From contig NZ_JAAXLS010000056.1 of NCBI RefSeq assembly GCF_012328925.1, positions 1-42,547 of the forward strand: 42,547 nucleotides of DNA. Direction: 5' to 3'. The translations under genes and the position numbers were made by a program. This document shows positions 1 to 8,003 of the stretch, one piece after another (the first letter of the stretch is position 1; each line of letters starts with the position of its first letter). This DNA comes from Amycolatopsis acididurans. GTDB lineage: Bacteria; Actinomycetota; Actinomycetes; Mycobacteriales; Pseudonocardiaceae. Below the pieces are notes generated by a model. It had not been told where the DNA came from, searched no databases, and saw only the letters and a list, made by a program, of their open reading frames with translations.

Positions 1-1
1 G

Positions 2-85
2 AAACGCTGGACGATGCGGTGGAAACCCGCGCTGAACGCGTTCGAGATCGCCTTCGACGGCCGTCTGGCCGCCGGACGCAAGTAG
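2..85 (+). CDS. Transposase C-terminal fragment (partial, 5' end outside window)
   Basis: Open frame from the window edge to a TAG at 83-85, encoding the last 27 residues of a protein ending in RWKPALNAFEIAFDGRLAAG plus RK. This Trp-Lys...Leu-Asn-x-Phe-x-Ile pattern resembles the extreme C-terminus of IS256/mutator-type actinobacterial transposases. The family assignment comes from recognition of the tail only, since the DDE catalytic core lies outside the window. It could be an intact copy or a remnant. Confidence 0.55.
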   Translation, partial: KRWTMRWKPALNAFEIAFDGRLAAGRK

Positions 86-126
86 TTCCCCTTCAACCCG
101 AGTTACACCGCTCGTTTGACAGACCC
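86..126 (+). mobile_element. Probable right end of the insertion sequence
   Basis: The short stretch after the transposase stop ends in CGAGTTACACC...TTTGACAGACCC, resembling the terminal inverted-repeat region of actinobacterial IS256-like elements. The partner end is outside the window, so the exact boundary is inferred. Confidence 0.4.
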
Positions 127-253
127 TACGAAAGTCATCGCCCATCGGACCACGATCCGGCACCCGTCGTCTGAGTCGTGACACAAGCGCCCGCGGGTCG
201 GGTAGGACCGTGGGTATGATCCGGATAGGTGGTTCCAGCCGAAGGAAGTGGCC

Positions 254-454
254 GTGACCAGTGGCAGCGCGGAGCAGCCGTCGCATGAGGGTCTTGACGG
301 CCCTGCTCACCTGGCGGCGCTGGTGGCGGAGAAGGACGTGCAGCCGATCCGGTCTGTCGATGATCTCGCGTGTGAGGGCGTGTTTGAGACCGACGACGAG
401 TTGGATGAGTTTCTGGCGTGGGTGTCGGCCGAGCGGAAGGCTAACCTGGCGTAG
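254..454 (+). CDS. Small antitoxin-like protein (VapB-type partner of a broken PIN toxin)
   Basis: A 66-residue acidic protein. The GTG at 254 is preferred over the GTG at 248 because GAAGGAAG (240-248) lies at a usable ribosome-binding distance only from the former. The body reads SVDDLACEGVFETDDELDEF, followed by a C-terminal helix rich in Glu/Lys/Arg. That fits the small antitoxins encoded just upstream of PIN-domain toxins. Its stop overlaps the GTG (454) of the downstream toxin remnant, the usual translational coupling of toxin-antitoxin pairs. No DNA-binding motif is clear, so the function is inferred from size and context. Confidence 0.55.
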   Translation: MTSGSAEQPSHEGLDGPAHLAALVAEKDVQPIRSVDDLACEGVFETDDELDEFLAWVSAERKANLA

Positions 455-770
455 TGCCTGAGGTCGCTGTCTTGATACCGATGTCGGTTCTCTCGCGTTC
501 GAACGAGAGTGGCCGGCGGTCCGGCTCGTCGGATTCCGGCCCGCGATCACGTTCGTCACGTTGGCGGAGCTGAACAAGTGGGTCCACCTGCGCTCGTGGG
601 GCCTGTCTCGGCGTGAACGACTGGATCAGTTGGCGGCGTCCTCGGCAGGAACGTTGAGGGACCCCGACAACACCCACGCCCGAATCCGCGATGTCGTTGC
701 CGGGATTCGGCACGCCCTCGGCACAACGAACTGCAATCAGCCGCTCCGAGATGCACTGAACCGCACATAA
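454..770 (+). pseudogene. VapC-like PIN-domain toxin, frameshifted and altered at the C-terminus
   Basis: From GTG 454 the first frame reads VPEVAVL and then leaves the PIN frame. One base later the frame reads LDTDVGSLAFERE and continues through RPAITFVTLAELNKWVHLRS to a TAA at 768-770. LDTD carries the first PIN-domain aspartate, and the TLAEL segment carries the conserved Glu. The two frames join if one base is added near 468-471, and an in-frame TGA (459-461) blocks any earlier start in the second frame. After residue ~70 the protein no longer resembles VapC and the later PIN aspartates are not visible. The toxin is therefore probably inactive, although a sequencing error cannot be excluded for the frameshift alone. 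Confidence 0.6.
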
Positions 771-816
771 CGAAACCGCCCCTCACCGGAGTTTTAGCTG
801 GTGAGGGGCGGTTTCG
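771..816. terminator. Bidirectional hairpin terminator
   Basis: A perfect 17-bp stem (arms 771-787 and 800-816, beginning CGAAACCGCCCC) encloses a 12-base T-containing loop. It lies between the toxin remnant and the convergent tRNA-Arg gene and can serve both. Confidence 0.75.
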
Positions 817-832
817 TGCTGGTCCTGCTGTG

Positions 833-905
833 CGCCCCCGGCAGGATTCGAACCTGCGACACCGGCTTTAGGAGAGCCGTGCTCTATCCCCTGAGCTACG
901 AGGGC
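833..905 (-). tRNA. tRNA-Arg (anticodon CCT)
   Basis: Read on the minus strand, 905 to 833 folds into a 73-nt cloverleaf. The acceptor is GCCCTCG paired with CGGGGGC, the anticodon stem CGGCT/AGCCG surrounds loop CTCCTAA, and the T arm contains GGTTCGAATCC. The anticodon is CCT, which reads AGG arginine codons. The 3' CCA is not encoded (GCA follows). Mobile-element debris lies just beyond its 3' end. Confidence 0.93.
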
Positions 906-1051
906 CTGCGGGCTACAGCCTAGCGGTCACCGGTCCCCTTGTTGAGGCAGACCCGGGTGGATGAACAACGTATCGACGTTTTCGCTACCACCCGGTAACC
1001 TTCCGTGACCGGACGCGGAGACCCCGCGGCCACCAACCTTCGGAGGGCTAG

Positions 1052-1708
1052 TTGATCAAGCTGGTGTTCGCCGATGATGAGGAGCTTGTCCGGTCCGGGC
1101 TGCGGGGCATGATGTCCGGCGCGCCCGACATCGAGGTGGTCGGCGAGGCGAGCGACGGCAGATCCGCGGTCGAGGCCACCCGCCGCCTGCACCCCGACGT
1201 CGTCCTCCTCGACATCAAGATGAGCGCCCCCGACGACGGCATCCGCGCGCTCCGGGCCATCCTCGCCCTGCCCAGCCCGCCGACAGTGGCGATGCTCACC
1301 ACCTTCGACATGGACGAGTACGTCAGCCTCGCCCTCCGCCTCGGCGCCAACGGCTTCCTGCTCAAGGACATCGAGCCCGCGGCGCTGCTGCGCGCGGTCC
1401 GTGACCTGGCCAGAGGCGGCGCCGTCCTCGATCCGGGCGTCGCGGCGCGCATGGTGCGCGCCCATCGCGAGGGCCAGCGTGCCGCCCAGCCCGCCCGCAA
1501 GCTCCTGTCCAGCCTTTCCGAACGCGAGCGCGAGGTCGTCTCGCTCATCGGCCAGTGCCTGTCCAACGCCGAGATCGGCGGCAGGCTGCACCTGTCCGAG
1601 GCCACGGTCAAGGGCTACGTCTCGGCGGTCCTGTCCAAGATCGGCGCCGCGAACCGGGTGCAGGCCGCGCTGCTCGCCTACCGGGGTGGCCTGCTCGATC
1701 AGCTGTAG
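1052..1708 (+). CDS. NarL/FixJ-family response regulator, orphan
   Basis: 218 residues starting at TTG 1052, preceded by GGAGGG (1042-1047). The receiver domain (residues ~1-120) has the acidic pair D8/D9, the phospho-acceptor D54 in VVLLDIKM, and a Lys in LLKDIEP. A LuxR-type HTH follows (~residues 150-212: LSEREREVVSLIGQCLSNAE...TVKGYVSAVLSKIG). The domain order and length are those of NarL-type regulators that dimerise and bind DNA once phosphorylated by a histidine kinase. No kinase of the matching HisKA_3 type lies next to it; the neighbouring kinase belongs to mprA. The target genes are unknown. Confidence 0.9.
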   Translation: MIKLVFADDEELVRSGLRGMMSGAPDIEVVGEASDGRSAVEATRRLHPDVVLLDIKMSAPDDGIRALRAILALPSPPTVAMLTTFDMDEYVSLALRLGANGFLLKDIEPAALLRAVRDLARGGAVLDPGVAARMVRAHREGQRAAQPARKLLSSLSEREREVVSLIGQCLSNAEIGGRLHLSEATVKGYVSAVLSKIGAANRVQAALLAYRGGLLDQL

Positions 1709-1710
1709 CT

Positions 1711-1727
1711 TCTTAGCCGAGTCTCAG
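1711..1727 (+). promoter_or_regulatory. Candidate MprA-type operator upstream of mprA
   Basis: Two direct hexamers, TCTTAG (1711) and TCTCAG (1722), are spaced exactly 11 bp apart, one helical turn, just upstream of the mprA start at 1750. The same motif and period occur three times before the pepD gene (5801-5828). OmpR-family regulators bind tandem half-sites about one turn apart. Autoregulation of mprA and control of pepD by MprA are known in mycobacteria; assigning this motif to MprA here is inference. Confidence 0.5.
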
Positions 1728-1749
1728 CACGTTCGGTAAGACTGTCTAC

Positions 1750-2442
1750 ATGCGCATTCTCGTTGTCGACGACGATCGGGCGGTCCGGGAGTCCCTCCGG
1801 CGTTCGCTGGAGTTCAACGGCTACCAGGTCGAACTCGCCGGCGATGGCGCGCAGGCACTGGAGAAGGTGATCGCGGACCGGCCGGACGCCATGATCCTCG
1901 ACGTGATGATGCCCCGTCTCGACGGTCTGGAAGTCGCGCGCCGCCTGCGCAGCACCGGCGACGACCTGCCCATTCTCGTGCTCACCGCGCGTGACACCGT
2001 TTCCGACCGGGTCTCCGGGCTCGACGCCGGCGCCGACGACTACCTGCCCAAGCCGTTCGCGCTGGAAGAACTGCTCGCCCGCCTGCGCGCCCTGCTCCGC
2101 CGCGCCGCGCCGGAGGCACAGCCGGGCGCCGACGCCGAGAAGCTCTCCTTCGCCGATCTCACCCTGAACCCGGGCACTCGCGAGGTCACCCGCGGCGACC
2201 GCGACATCAGCCTCACCCGCACCGAGTTCGCCCTGCTCGAACTGTTCATGACCTACCCGAAACACGTGCTGACCAGGGGCCGGATCCTCGAGGAGGTCTG
2301 GGGTTACGACTTCCCGACCTCCGGCAACGCACTCGAGGTCTACGTCGGCTACCTGCGCCGCAAGACCGAGGCCGGGGGTGAGCCGAGGCTCATCCACACG
2401 GTGCGCGGCGTCGGCTACGTGCTGCGGGAAACCCCACCGTGA
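1750..2442 (+). CDS. mprA: Response regulator MprA (OmpR/PhoB family)
   Basis: 230 residues. The receiver domain has D7-D9 in VVDDD, phospho-acceptor D51 in MILDVMMP, and K in PKPF (~residue 101). A winged-helix DNA-binding domain occupies ~residues 130-226 and ends in TVRGVGYVLRE. It is encoded immediately before its kinase (ATG-region overlap of 4 bp). Similarity and the downstream PepD protease match the mycobacterial MprAB envelope-stress system, in which MprA regulates its own operon and pepD. No Shine-Dalgarno is visible. A -10-like TAAGAC (1737-1742) sits 7 bases before ATG, suggesting a leaderless transcript. Confidence 0.88.
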   Translation: MRILVVDDDRAVRESLRRSLEFNGYQVELAGDGAQALEKVIADRPDAMILDVMMPRLDGLEVARRLRSTGDDLPILVLTARDTVSDRVSGLDAGADDYLPKPFALEELLARLRALLRRAAPEAQPGADAEKLSFADLTLNPGTREVTRGDRDISLTRTEFALLELFMTYPKHVLTRGRILEEVWGYDFPTSGNALEVYVGYLRRKTEAGGEPRLIHTVRGVGYVLRETPP

Positions 2443-3866
2443 GCCAGACCATGACCGAACCCGTCGACGTCGTCCGGGTGGGCGCTCCAGCCGATCCGGG
2501 ACGTGGCCCGAAACGCCGCATGTCCCTGCGCGCCAGGGTCACCTTGCTCGCCGCCGCGTGCGTGGCCGGCGTGATGGCGCTCGTGTCCATCGGCGCGTAC
2601 GTGACGGTCTACAACAACCTCTACCAGCAGGTGGACGACAACCTCGCCACCCGCGCGGTCGCCGCGATGCAGACCCCGCAGGTGCGGCAGGGCCTGCAGG
2701 AGTTCCCCGGCGCGTTCCTCACCACGGCCGACATCGAGATCGGGCTGCTCGACTCCAGCGGCCTGCTGCAGTACCCGCCGGGCGGCAAGCGCCCACCCGC
2801 GGGCCACGAGGAACTCGCCGTCGCCAGGGGCACCGCGTCCTCGTCGCTGCGCACCGACACCGCGACCGACACCAGGGTGATCGCGCTGCAGTACGCGCCG
2901 GGCCAGGCGCTCGTGCTCGCCCAGTCGCTCGGTTCCACCAAACAGGCCCTCAACCAGCTGGCCGCCGTGCTCGCGTTGATCGGGGGCGGCGGGATCGTGA
3001 TCGCCGCGCTGGCGGGTACCGCGGTCGCCAGAACCGGGCTGAGGCCGGTCGAACGCCTCACCTCGGCCACCGAACACATCGCCCGGACAGGTGATCTTCG
3101 TCCGATCCCGGTCAGCGGGGACGACGAACTGGCGCGCCTGACGCACAGCTTCAACACGATGCTCGGCACGGTCGCCGAATCCCAGGAACGTCAGCGGCAA
3201 CTCGTCGCCGACGCCGGGCACGAGCTGCGCACGCCGCTCACGTCCCTGCGCACCAACCTGGAGCTGCTGCTGTCCGCCAGCCGCGCCGGCGCCCCGGCAC
3301 TGTCCGAACGCGACCGTGCCGACATCGAGACCGACATCAAGGCGCAGCTGGACGAGCTGACCCAGCTCATCGGCGACCTGGTCGAGCTCGCGCGGCAGGA
3401 CGAGCCCCGCACCGAGTTCGAGCGCGTCGACATGGTCGAGGTGGTGGAGCGTGCGCTGGACCGGGCCCGCCGCCGCGCCGGCGAGATCGAGTTCGCCGTG
3501 CAGCTGCAGCCGTGGTTCCTGGTCGGCGACCACGCGGCACTCGAACGCGCCGTGCTGAACCTGCTCGACAACGCCGTGAAGTTCTCCCCGCCGGCCTCGA
3601 CGGTCCGGGTGGTGCTGCGGCCGCTCGGCGACGGCACCGCCGTGGTCGAGGTCGGCGACTCCGGACCCGGCATCGCCGAGGCCGATCTGCCCAAGGTGTT
3701 CGACCGTTTCTACCGTTCCTCCGAGGCCCGCACGCTGCCCGGTTCGGGGCTCGGCCTGTCCATCGTCAAACAGGCCGCCGAACGCCACGGCGGCACCGTC
3801 TACGCGGGCCGCGCACCCGAAGGCGGCGCGCTCATCACGATCCGGATCCCTGGCACCCCCACCTGA
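2439..3866 (+). CDS. mprB: Sensor histidine kinase MprB
   Basis: 475 residues. A short cytoplasmic N-terminus is followed by a transmembrane helix at ~33-55, an extracytoplasmic sensor region at ~56-172, a second helix at ~174-197, and a HAMP segment (TGLRPVERLTSATEHIARTG). The HisKA box carries the phosphorylated H261 in AGHELRTPLTSL. The HATPase domain has N box LLDNAVKF, G1 DSGPGIA and G2 GSGLGLSI. It overlaps the mprA stop by 4 bp, so the pair is translationally coupled. In mycobacteria MprB senses envelope stress and phosphorylates MprA. That role is transferred by homology and synteny. Confidence 0.88.
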   Translation: MSQTMTEPVDVVRVGAPADPGRGPKRRMSLRARVTLLAAACVAGVMALVSIGAYVTVYNNLYQQVDDNLATRAVAAMQTPQVRQGLQEFPGAFLTTADIEIGLLDSSGLLQYPPGGKRPPAGHEELAVARGTASSSLRTDTATDTRVIALQYAPGQALVLAQSLGSTKQALNQLAAVLALIGGGGIVIAALAGTAVARTGLRPVERLTSATEHIARTGDLRPIPVSGDDELARLTHSFNTMLGTVAESQERQRQLVADAGHELRTPLTSLRTNLELLLSASRAGAPALSERDRADIETDIKAQLDELTQLIGDLVELARQDEPRTEFERVDMVEVVERALDRARRRAGEIEFAVQLQPWFLVGDHAALERAVLNLLDNAVKFSPPASTVRVVLRPLGDGTAVVEVGDSGPGIAEADLPKVFDRFYRSSEARTLPGSGLGLSIVKQAAERHGGTVYAGRAPEGGALITIRIPGTPT

Positions 3867-3916
3867 GTGTTTGATCGTGTAGGGTTTTGTGTAGTTGACG
3901 GTGACGGGAGTGGGCG

Positions 3917-4699
3917 GTGCTGGCGCGGCAGCGGCAAGCGGTGATCCTCGAAGAGGCTCGGCGTAACGGTGCCGTCCGGGTCAGCGACCTGGTCACGCGC
4001 TTCGGCGTCTCGGACATGACCATTCGCCGCGATCTCGACGTGCTCGCGAGCCGCGGCCTGGTCGAGAAGGTCTACGGCGGTGCGACGGCGGTGCTCGGCA
4101 AGAGCACGGACGAGCCCGGTTTCGAAGCGAAATCCGTGCAGCAGCAAACACAGAAGGACGCCATCGCCGGACTGGCGGCGACCCTCGTCCGCCCCGGCAC
4201 GGCGATCGGCATCTCGGCGGGCACGACCACCTGGGCGTTCGCTCGCGCCCTCGACGCGGTGCCCGGGCTGACCGTCGTCACGAACTCGATCCGGGTCGCC
4301 GACATGCTGCGCGAGTCGAGTCAACAAGACCGCACGGTCGTGCTGACCGGCGGCATCCGCACCCCGTCGGACGCGCTCGTCGGCCCGATCGCCGTGCACA
4401 GCCTGCGGCGCCTGCACCTGGACCAGGTTTTCCTCGGGGTGCACGGGATGGCCGACGGCCCGGGCTTCACGACCCCGAACCTGGAGGAGAGCGAGACCAA
4501 CCGGGCGCTGGTCGAGTCCGGCCGCCGTCTCGTCGTGCTCGCCGACCACACCAAATGGGGGATCGTCGGGATCTCCACCTTCGCCGATCTGGACGAGGCG
4601 GACGTCGTGGTCACCGATGGCGGGCTGCCGCAGGCCGCACAAGACACGCTGACCGAGCGCGTGGGTGAGTTGAAAACCGCTTCCGTGGAGGAAGAGTGA
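3917..4699 (+). CDS. DeoR-family transcriptional regulator, probable regulator of galT
   Basis: 260 residues from GTG 3917. The N-terminal DeoR HTH (~residues 5-55) reads RQAVILEEARRNGAVRVSDL and then GVSDMTIRRDLDVL. The sugar-phosphate-sensing domain (~75-245) contains GISAGTTTWAFA and VVLADHTKWG, the usual ligand-pocket motifs of the DeoR C-terminal domain. The stop overlaps the galT start by 4 bp (GTGA), so the regulator and enzyme form one operon. It probably represses that operon in response to a sugar phosphate. The 50-bp leader contains TTGATC at 3871-3876, a plausible -35. The pair sits between mprB and pepD, which are adjacent in mycobacteria, so it looks like an insertion into the ancestral order. 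Confidence 0.88.
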   Translation: MLARQRQAVILEEARRNGAVRVSDLVTRFGVSDMTIRRDLDVLASRGLVEKVYGGATAVLGKSTDEPGFEAKSVQQQTQKDAIAGLAATLVRPGTAIGISAGTTTWAFARALDAVPGLTVVTNSIRVADMLRESSQQDRTVVLTGGIRTPSDALVGPIAVHSLRRLHLDQVFLGVHGMADGPGFTTPNLEESETNRALVESGRRLVVLADHTKWGIVGISTFADLDEADVVVTDGGLPQAAQDTLTERVGELKTASVEEE

Positions 4700-5775
4700 A
4701 CAAGACTGTTCGGCATCTCGCCGACGGCAGGGAGATCATCTATTTCGACGAGCAGGCGCGCGAGCGCACCGCGGTCGACACGCGCGACCTGCCCGAGGTC
4801 GCGGCGAGTTCGGAGATCCGGCTCGACCCGCTGACCCGGGAGTGGGTGGGCATGGCGGCGCACCGGCAGACCCGCACCTACAAACCGCCCGCCGATCTGT
4901 GCCCGCTGTGCCCGAGCAAACCCGGTAAGCCGAGCGAGATTCCCGAGCCCTCTTATGACGTCGTCGTGTTCGAGAACCGCTTCCCCTCGTTCGCGCAGGG
5001 CGTCACCGGTGAACCGTCCACTGTAGACGATGCCGGGCTGGTGCCGACCGCGCCGGGGCGCGGCCGGTGCGAGGTCGTGTGCTTCACCAGCGATCACGAC
5101 GGTTCGTTCGCCACGCTCACCCCGGAGCGTGCCCGCACCGTGGTCGACGTGTGGGCCGACCGCACCGCCGCGTTGTCCACTGTGGATGGTGTCGAACAGG
5201 TCTTCCCCTTCGAGAACCGGGGTGAGGAGATCGGCGTCACACTGCACCATCCGCACGGGCAGATCTACGGCTACCCGTTCGTCACCCCGCGTACCCGCCG
5301 CACGCTGGAAGTCGCCCGCGACTACCAGGAGGAACACGGCAGGCCGGTGCTCGGCGATGTGCTCGCGGCGGAACGCAAATCGGGCAGCCGCGTCATCGAG
5401 GAGGGCGAGCACTGGACGGCGTTCGTGCCGCCCGCGGCCCGCTGGCCGGTGCACGTGCTGCTGGTGCCGCACCGCCAGGTGGCCGACATTCCCGCGCTGA
5501 ACGACGGTGAACGTGACGAGTTCGCCGAAATCTACCTGCGGGTGCTGCGCCGTTTCGACGCGCTGTACGACCGGCAGCTGCCCTACATCGCGTCATGGAA
5601 CCAGGCGCCCGTGCGCACCGGTCGTGACCTGCACTGGTTGCACCTGGAGCTGTTCTCGGTGCTGCGGTCGGCGGACAAGCTGAAGTACCTCGCCGGGTCC
5701 GAGTCCGGGATGGCCGTGTGGATCAACGACGCCACCCCCGAGCAGATCGCCGAACGCCTCCGCGCGGTGGGCTGA
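4696..5775 (+). CDS. galT: Galactose-1-phosphate uridylyltransferase
   Basis: 359 residues; converts galactose-1-phosphate and UDP-glucose to UDP-galactose and glucose-1-phosphate (Leloir pathway). The signature HHPHGQIYGYPF places the uridylylated histidine of the HPH motif at H187. Cys69 and Cys72 (CPLC) match the zinc-binding pair. VFENRFPSF and the C-terminal WNQAPVRTGRDLHWLHLE segment are typical of the family. It starts at GTG 4696 inside the DeoR stop. galK and galE are not adjacent, but a galU homologue lies at ~20 kb and an epimerase of another subgroup at ~15 kb. Confidence 0.95.
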   Translation: MNKTVRHLADGREIIYFDEQARERTAVDTRDLPEVAASSEIRLDPLTREWVGMAAHRQTRTYKPPADLCPLCPSKPGKPSEIPEPSYDVVVFENRFPSFAQGVTGEPSTVDDAGLVPTAPGRGRCEVVCFTSDHDGSFATLTPERARTVVDVWADRTAALSTVDGVEQVFPFENRGEEIGVTLHHPHGQIYGYPFVTPRTRRTLEVARDYQEEHGRPVLGDVLAAERKSGSRVIEEGEHWTAFVPPAARWPVHVLLVPHRQVADIPALNDGERDEFAEIYLRVLRRFDALYDRQLPYIASWNQAPVRTGRDLHWLHLELFSVLRSADKLKYLAGSESGMAVWINDATPEQIAERLRAVG

Positions 5776-5800
5776 GCTCACCGGCATACTCATGCTGGAA

Positions 5801-5828
5801 CCTCAGGCTGAGCTCAGCTAGCTCTCAG
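5801..5828 (+). promoter_or_regulatory. Three 11-bp-phased CTCAG direct repeats upstream of pepD
   Basis: CCTCAG (5801), GCTCAG (5812) and TCTCAG (5823) are repeated with an exact 11-bp period, ending 23 bases before the pepD start at 5852. The centre also forms the 12-bp palindrome GCTGAGCTCAGC (5807-5818). The same hexamer and period occur before mprA (1711-1727). A tandem binding site for MprA is the most economical reading. Confidence 0.6.
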
Positions 5829-5851
5829 GACCAACAAGCAGGGTGAGGCAC

Positions 5852-7261
5852 ATGACCGAGAACGACCCCAGTGCACAGGGCGAAGGCGGCAATCCGGAAC
5901 CCGGTCCGGAACAGACGCCGGAGGAGGACGTGACCACGCCGCCTCGGGGTATGCCACTCGGCGGGGAACAGCAACACCCGCAACCGCAACAGCCACCGAG
6001 CCCGTGGTCCGCGCAGGGCCAGCAACAGCAGCAGGCCGCCTACCCGTGGACCCAGCCCGGCATGCAGCAGCAGGGCGCCGCGCAGCACGGCATCCCGATG
6101 TACAACACGGCGACGATGCCCGCCGCGCAGCAGACCACCGTCGGACAGCAACAGCCGAAACGTGGCGGGGCAGGCAAGCTGGTCGCCGGCGTCGCGCTGC
6201 TGGCGCTGGTCATCGGCGGCGGCGCGGGTGGTCTCGGCGGGTACCTGGTGTCGCAGAACAGCGGTACGGGCGGCAGTTCCTACAACGCGCTCGACCAGCC
6301 CGCGCCGAGCCAGCAGACCAGCAGCGCGCCCGCGGGCAGCGTGGAATCGGTGGCACAGAAGGTTTCCCCGAGCGTCGTCGAACTCGTCGTGTCGGGTGCG
6401 CAGGCGCAGGGTGAGGGCTCGGGTTTCGTGCTCTCCAACGACGGCTACATCATGACCAACAACCACGTCGTGTCGGTCGCCGCGAACGGCGGCACGATCC
6501 AGGCGGTGTTCCCCGACGGGCAGAAGGTCAACGCCTCCATCGTCGGCCGCGACCCGACGACCGACATCGCGGTGGTCAAGGTCCAGGGCGCGAAGAACCT
6601 GACTCCGGTCCAGCTCGGCAACTCCGACCAGGTCGCGGTCGGCCAGTCGGTGGTCGCGTTCGGTTCGCCGTTCGAGCTCACCGGAACGGTCACCGCCGGC
6701 ATCGTCAGCGCGCTGCACCGGCCCGTGCAGGCGGGCGGCAGTGAGAGCGACCAGACGACGGTGATGAGCGCGATCCAGACCGACGCCGCGATCAACCCCG
6801 GCAACTCCGGTGGGCCGCTGGTGGACCTGCAGGGCCAGGTCATCGGGATGAACTCGGCGATCTACAGCCCGCAGTCCTCCGGCGGCGGCCTGGGGCAGCA
6901 GCAGGGCGAGGCGACGAACGCCGGCATCGGGTTCGCGATCCCGATCAACCAGGCGCGGCGCACCGCGAAGGAGATCATCGACACCGGCAAGGCCACGCAG
7001 ACCTACATCGGCGCGAGCGTGAGTGACGCGCAGGCGGGTGGCGCGCTCATCCAGCAGGTGCAGCCAGGCAGTCCGGCCGAGCAGGCCGGGCTCAAGGCGG
7101 GCGACGTGGTCACGAAGGTCGACAACCTGACGATCAACGACGCCGACGGGCTCATCGCGGCGGTGCGCACCAGGGCGCCGAACGAGAAGGCCACGCTGAC
7201 GCTCAGCGACGGGCGCACTGTTCAGATCACCCTCGGTGGTCAGCCTGTCCAGGTGAAATGA
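5852..7261 (+). CDS. pepD: Membrane-anchored HtrA-type serine protease PepD
   Basis: 469 residues from ATG 5852; a GTG at 5843 would add three residues. The N-terminus (1-108) is a cytoplasmic Gln/Pro-rich disordered tail. One transmembrane helix follows at ~109-133, then a trypsin-like protease domain (~165-370) with catalytic H205 (TNNHVV), D238 (TTDIAVVKV) and S319 (GNSGGP). The C-terminal PDZ domain (~380-465) contains AEQAGLKAGDVVTKVDN. HtrA proteases degrade or refold misfolded envelope proteins outside the membrane. In mycobacteria PepD belongs to the MprAB regulon. Here phased CTCAG repeats precede the gene and a strong terminator follows it. Confidence 0.92.
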   Translation: MTENDPSAQGEGGNPEPGPEQTPEEDVTTPPRGMPLGGEQQHPQPQQPPSPWSAQGQQQQQAAYPWTQPGMQQQGAAQHGIPMYNTATMPAAQQTTVGQQQPKRGGAGKLVAGVALLALVIGGGAGGLGGYLVSQNSGTGGSSYNALDQPAPSQQTSSAPAGSVESVAQKVSPSVVELVVSGAQAQGEGSGFVLSNDGYIMTNNHVVSVAANGGTIQAVFPDGQKVNASIVGRDPTTDIAVVKVQGAKNLTPVQLGNSDQVAVGQSVVAFGSPFELTGTVTAGIVSALHRPVQAGGSESDQTTVMSAIQTDAAINPGNSGGPLVDLQGQVIGMNSAIYSPQSSGGGLGQQQGEATNAGIGFAIPINQARRTAKEIIDTGKATQTYIGASVSDAQAGGALIQQVQPGSPAEQAGLKAGDVVTKVDNLTINDADGLIAAVRTRAPNEKATLTLSDGRTVQITLGGQPVQVK

Positions 7262-7274
7262 CCTCACGAAGACG

Positions 7275-7346
7275 CTCGGCCGGGATGTCCCGGCCGAGAC
7301 CAACCCCCACGGGCTCCCGGCGACACGCGCGCCGGGAGCCCCTTTT
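7275..7346 (+). terminator. Double hairpin terminator after pepD
   Basis: The first stem is CTCGGCCGGG (7275-7284) with its complement at 7289-7298. The second and stronger one pairs GGGCTCCCGGC (7311-7321) with 7331-7341 and is followed by CTTTTTC. It separates pepD from the convergent TetR gene. Confidence 0.85.
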
Positions 7347-7352
7347 TCGTGG

Positions 7353-7985
7353 TCAGGACCCGGGTTTGCCCTCGGCCTGCCGCAGGCCCCAGCTCACGAT
7401 GTCGGCCGCGAGCGAGAGCAGCTCGGCCAGGCCCTGTTCGTCCTCGCGCAGCTCGTCGGGTCGCCAGGCGAGGCTGATCACGCCGTTCCAGCTCGCCCAC
7501 AGCACCGTCGCGGCCTTGCGCGCGTCGAGTTCGCGGATCGTGCCGTCGGCGATGCCACGTTCGATCGCGTCGATCATGCGGGCGTTCTGCTCGTCGACGC
7601 GGTGGGCCAGCCGCGCCGCCGTCTCGGCCGCTGCGGGGTAGTTGCCCAGCGCGGCGGGAAAGGCGAGCATCCGGAAGAACTGCGGCTGTTCGAGCGCGAA
7701 GCGCAGGTACTGCTCCGCGGCGGCCTCGAGCTGCTGGATCGGCGAGCGTTGCGGCGTGTAGGCGCGGTCCATGTACTCGCGGTCGACGTCGAGGGCGCGG
7801 TCCACCACGGCGGCGTGCAGTCCCGCCTTCGAGCCGAAGCTGTTGTAGATGGACCCGACCGAGACTCCCGCGCGCTCGGCGATCTCCTCGACGGTCACGT
7901 CCTCGGCCGGGCGCTCGGCGAAGACTTCCTCGGCCGCCTTGAGCAGGGCATCGATCGTCCGTTGCCTGCGTGGGTCGCGCGCCAT
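7353..7985 (-). CDS. TetR-family transcriptional regulator
   Basis: 210 residues from ATG 7985 (MARDPRRQRTIDALLKAAEE). The open frame extends upstream, but that part overlaps the divergent gene and is antisense to it. The N-terminal TetR HTH (~residues 10-57) includes TVEEIAERAGVSVGSIYNSF. The C-terminal ligand domain contains a Trp-rich WASWNGVISLAWRP helix. Two near-identical 21-bp palindromes occupy the 93-bp divergent promoter region (8004-8024, 8043-8063), so it probably represses both itself and the hydrolase pair. The inducer is unknown. Confidence 0.92.
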   Translation of the reverse strand: MARDPRRQRTIDALLKAAEEVFAERPAEDVTVEEIAERAGVSVGSIYNSFGSKAGLHAAVVDRALDVDREYMDRAYTPQRSPIQQLEAAAEQYLRFALEQPQFFRMLAFPAALGNYPAAAETAARLAHRVDEQNARMIDAIERGIADGTIRELDARKAATVLWASWNGVISLAWRPDELREDEQGLAELLSLAADIVSWGLRQAEGKPGS

Positions 7986-8003
7986 CCGGCCATCGTACGG
8001 GCT

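Noticed and set aside
116..220. TTGACA (116) with TATGAT (215) as a promoter
   Set aside because: The boxes are about 93 bp apart and cannot form one promoter; TATGAT alone has no partner -35.
2415..3788. 457-residue frame antisense to mprB
   Set aside because: It lies fully opposite a well-supported kinase gene, and its Gly/Arg/His-rich product is a codon-bias artefact.
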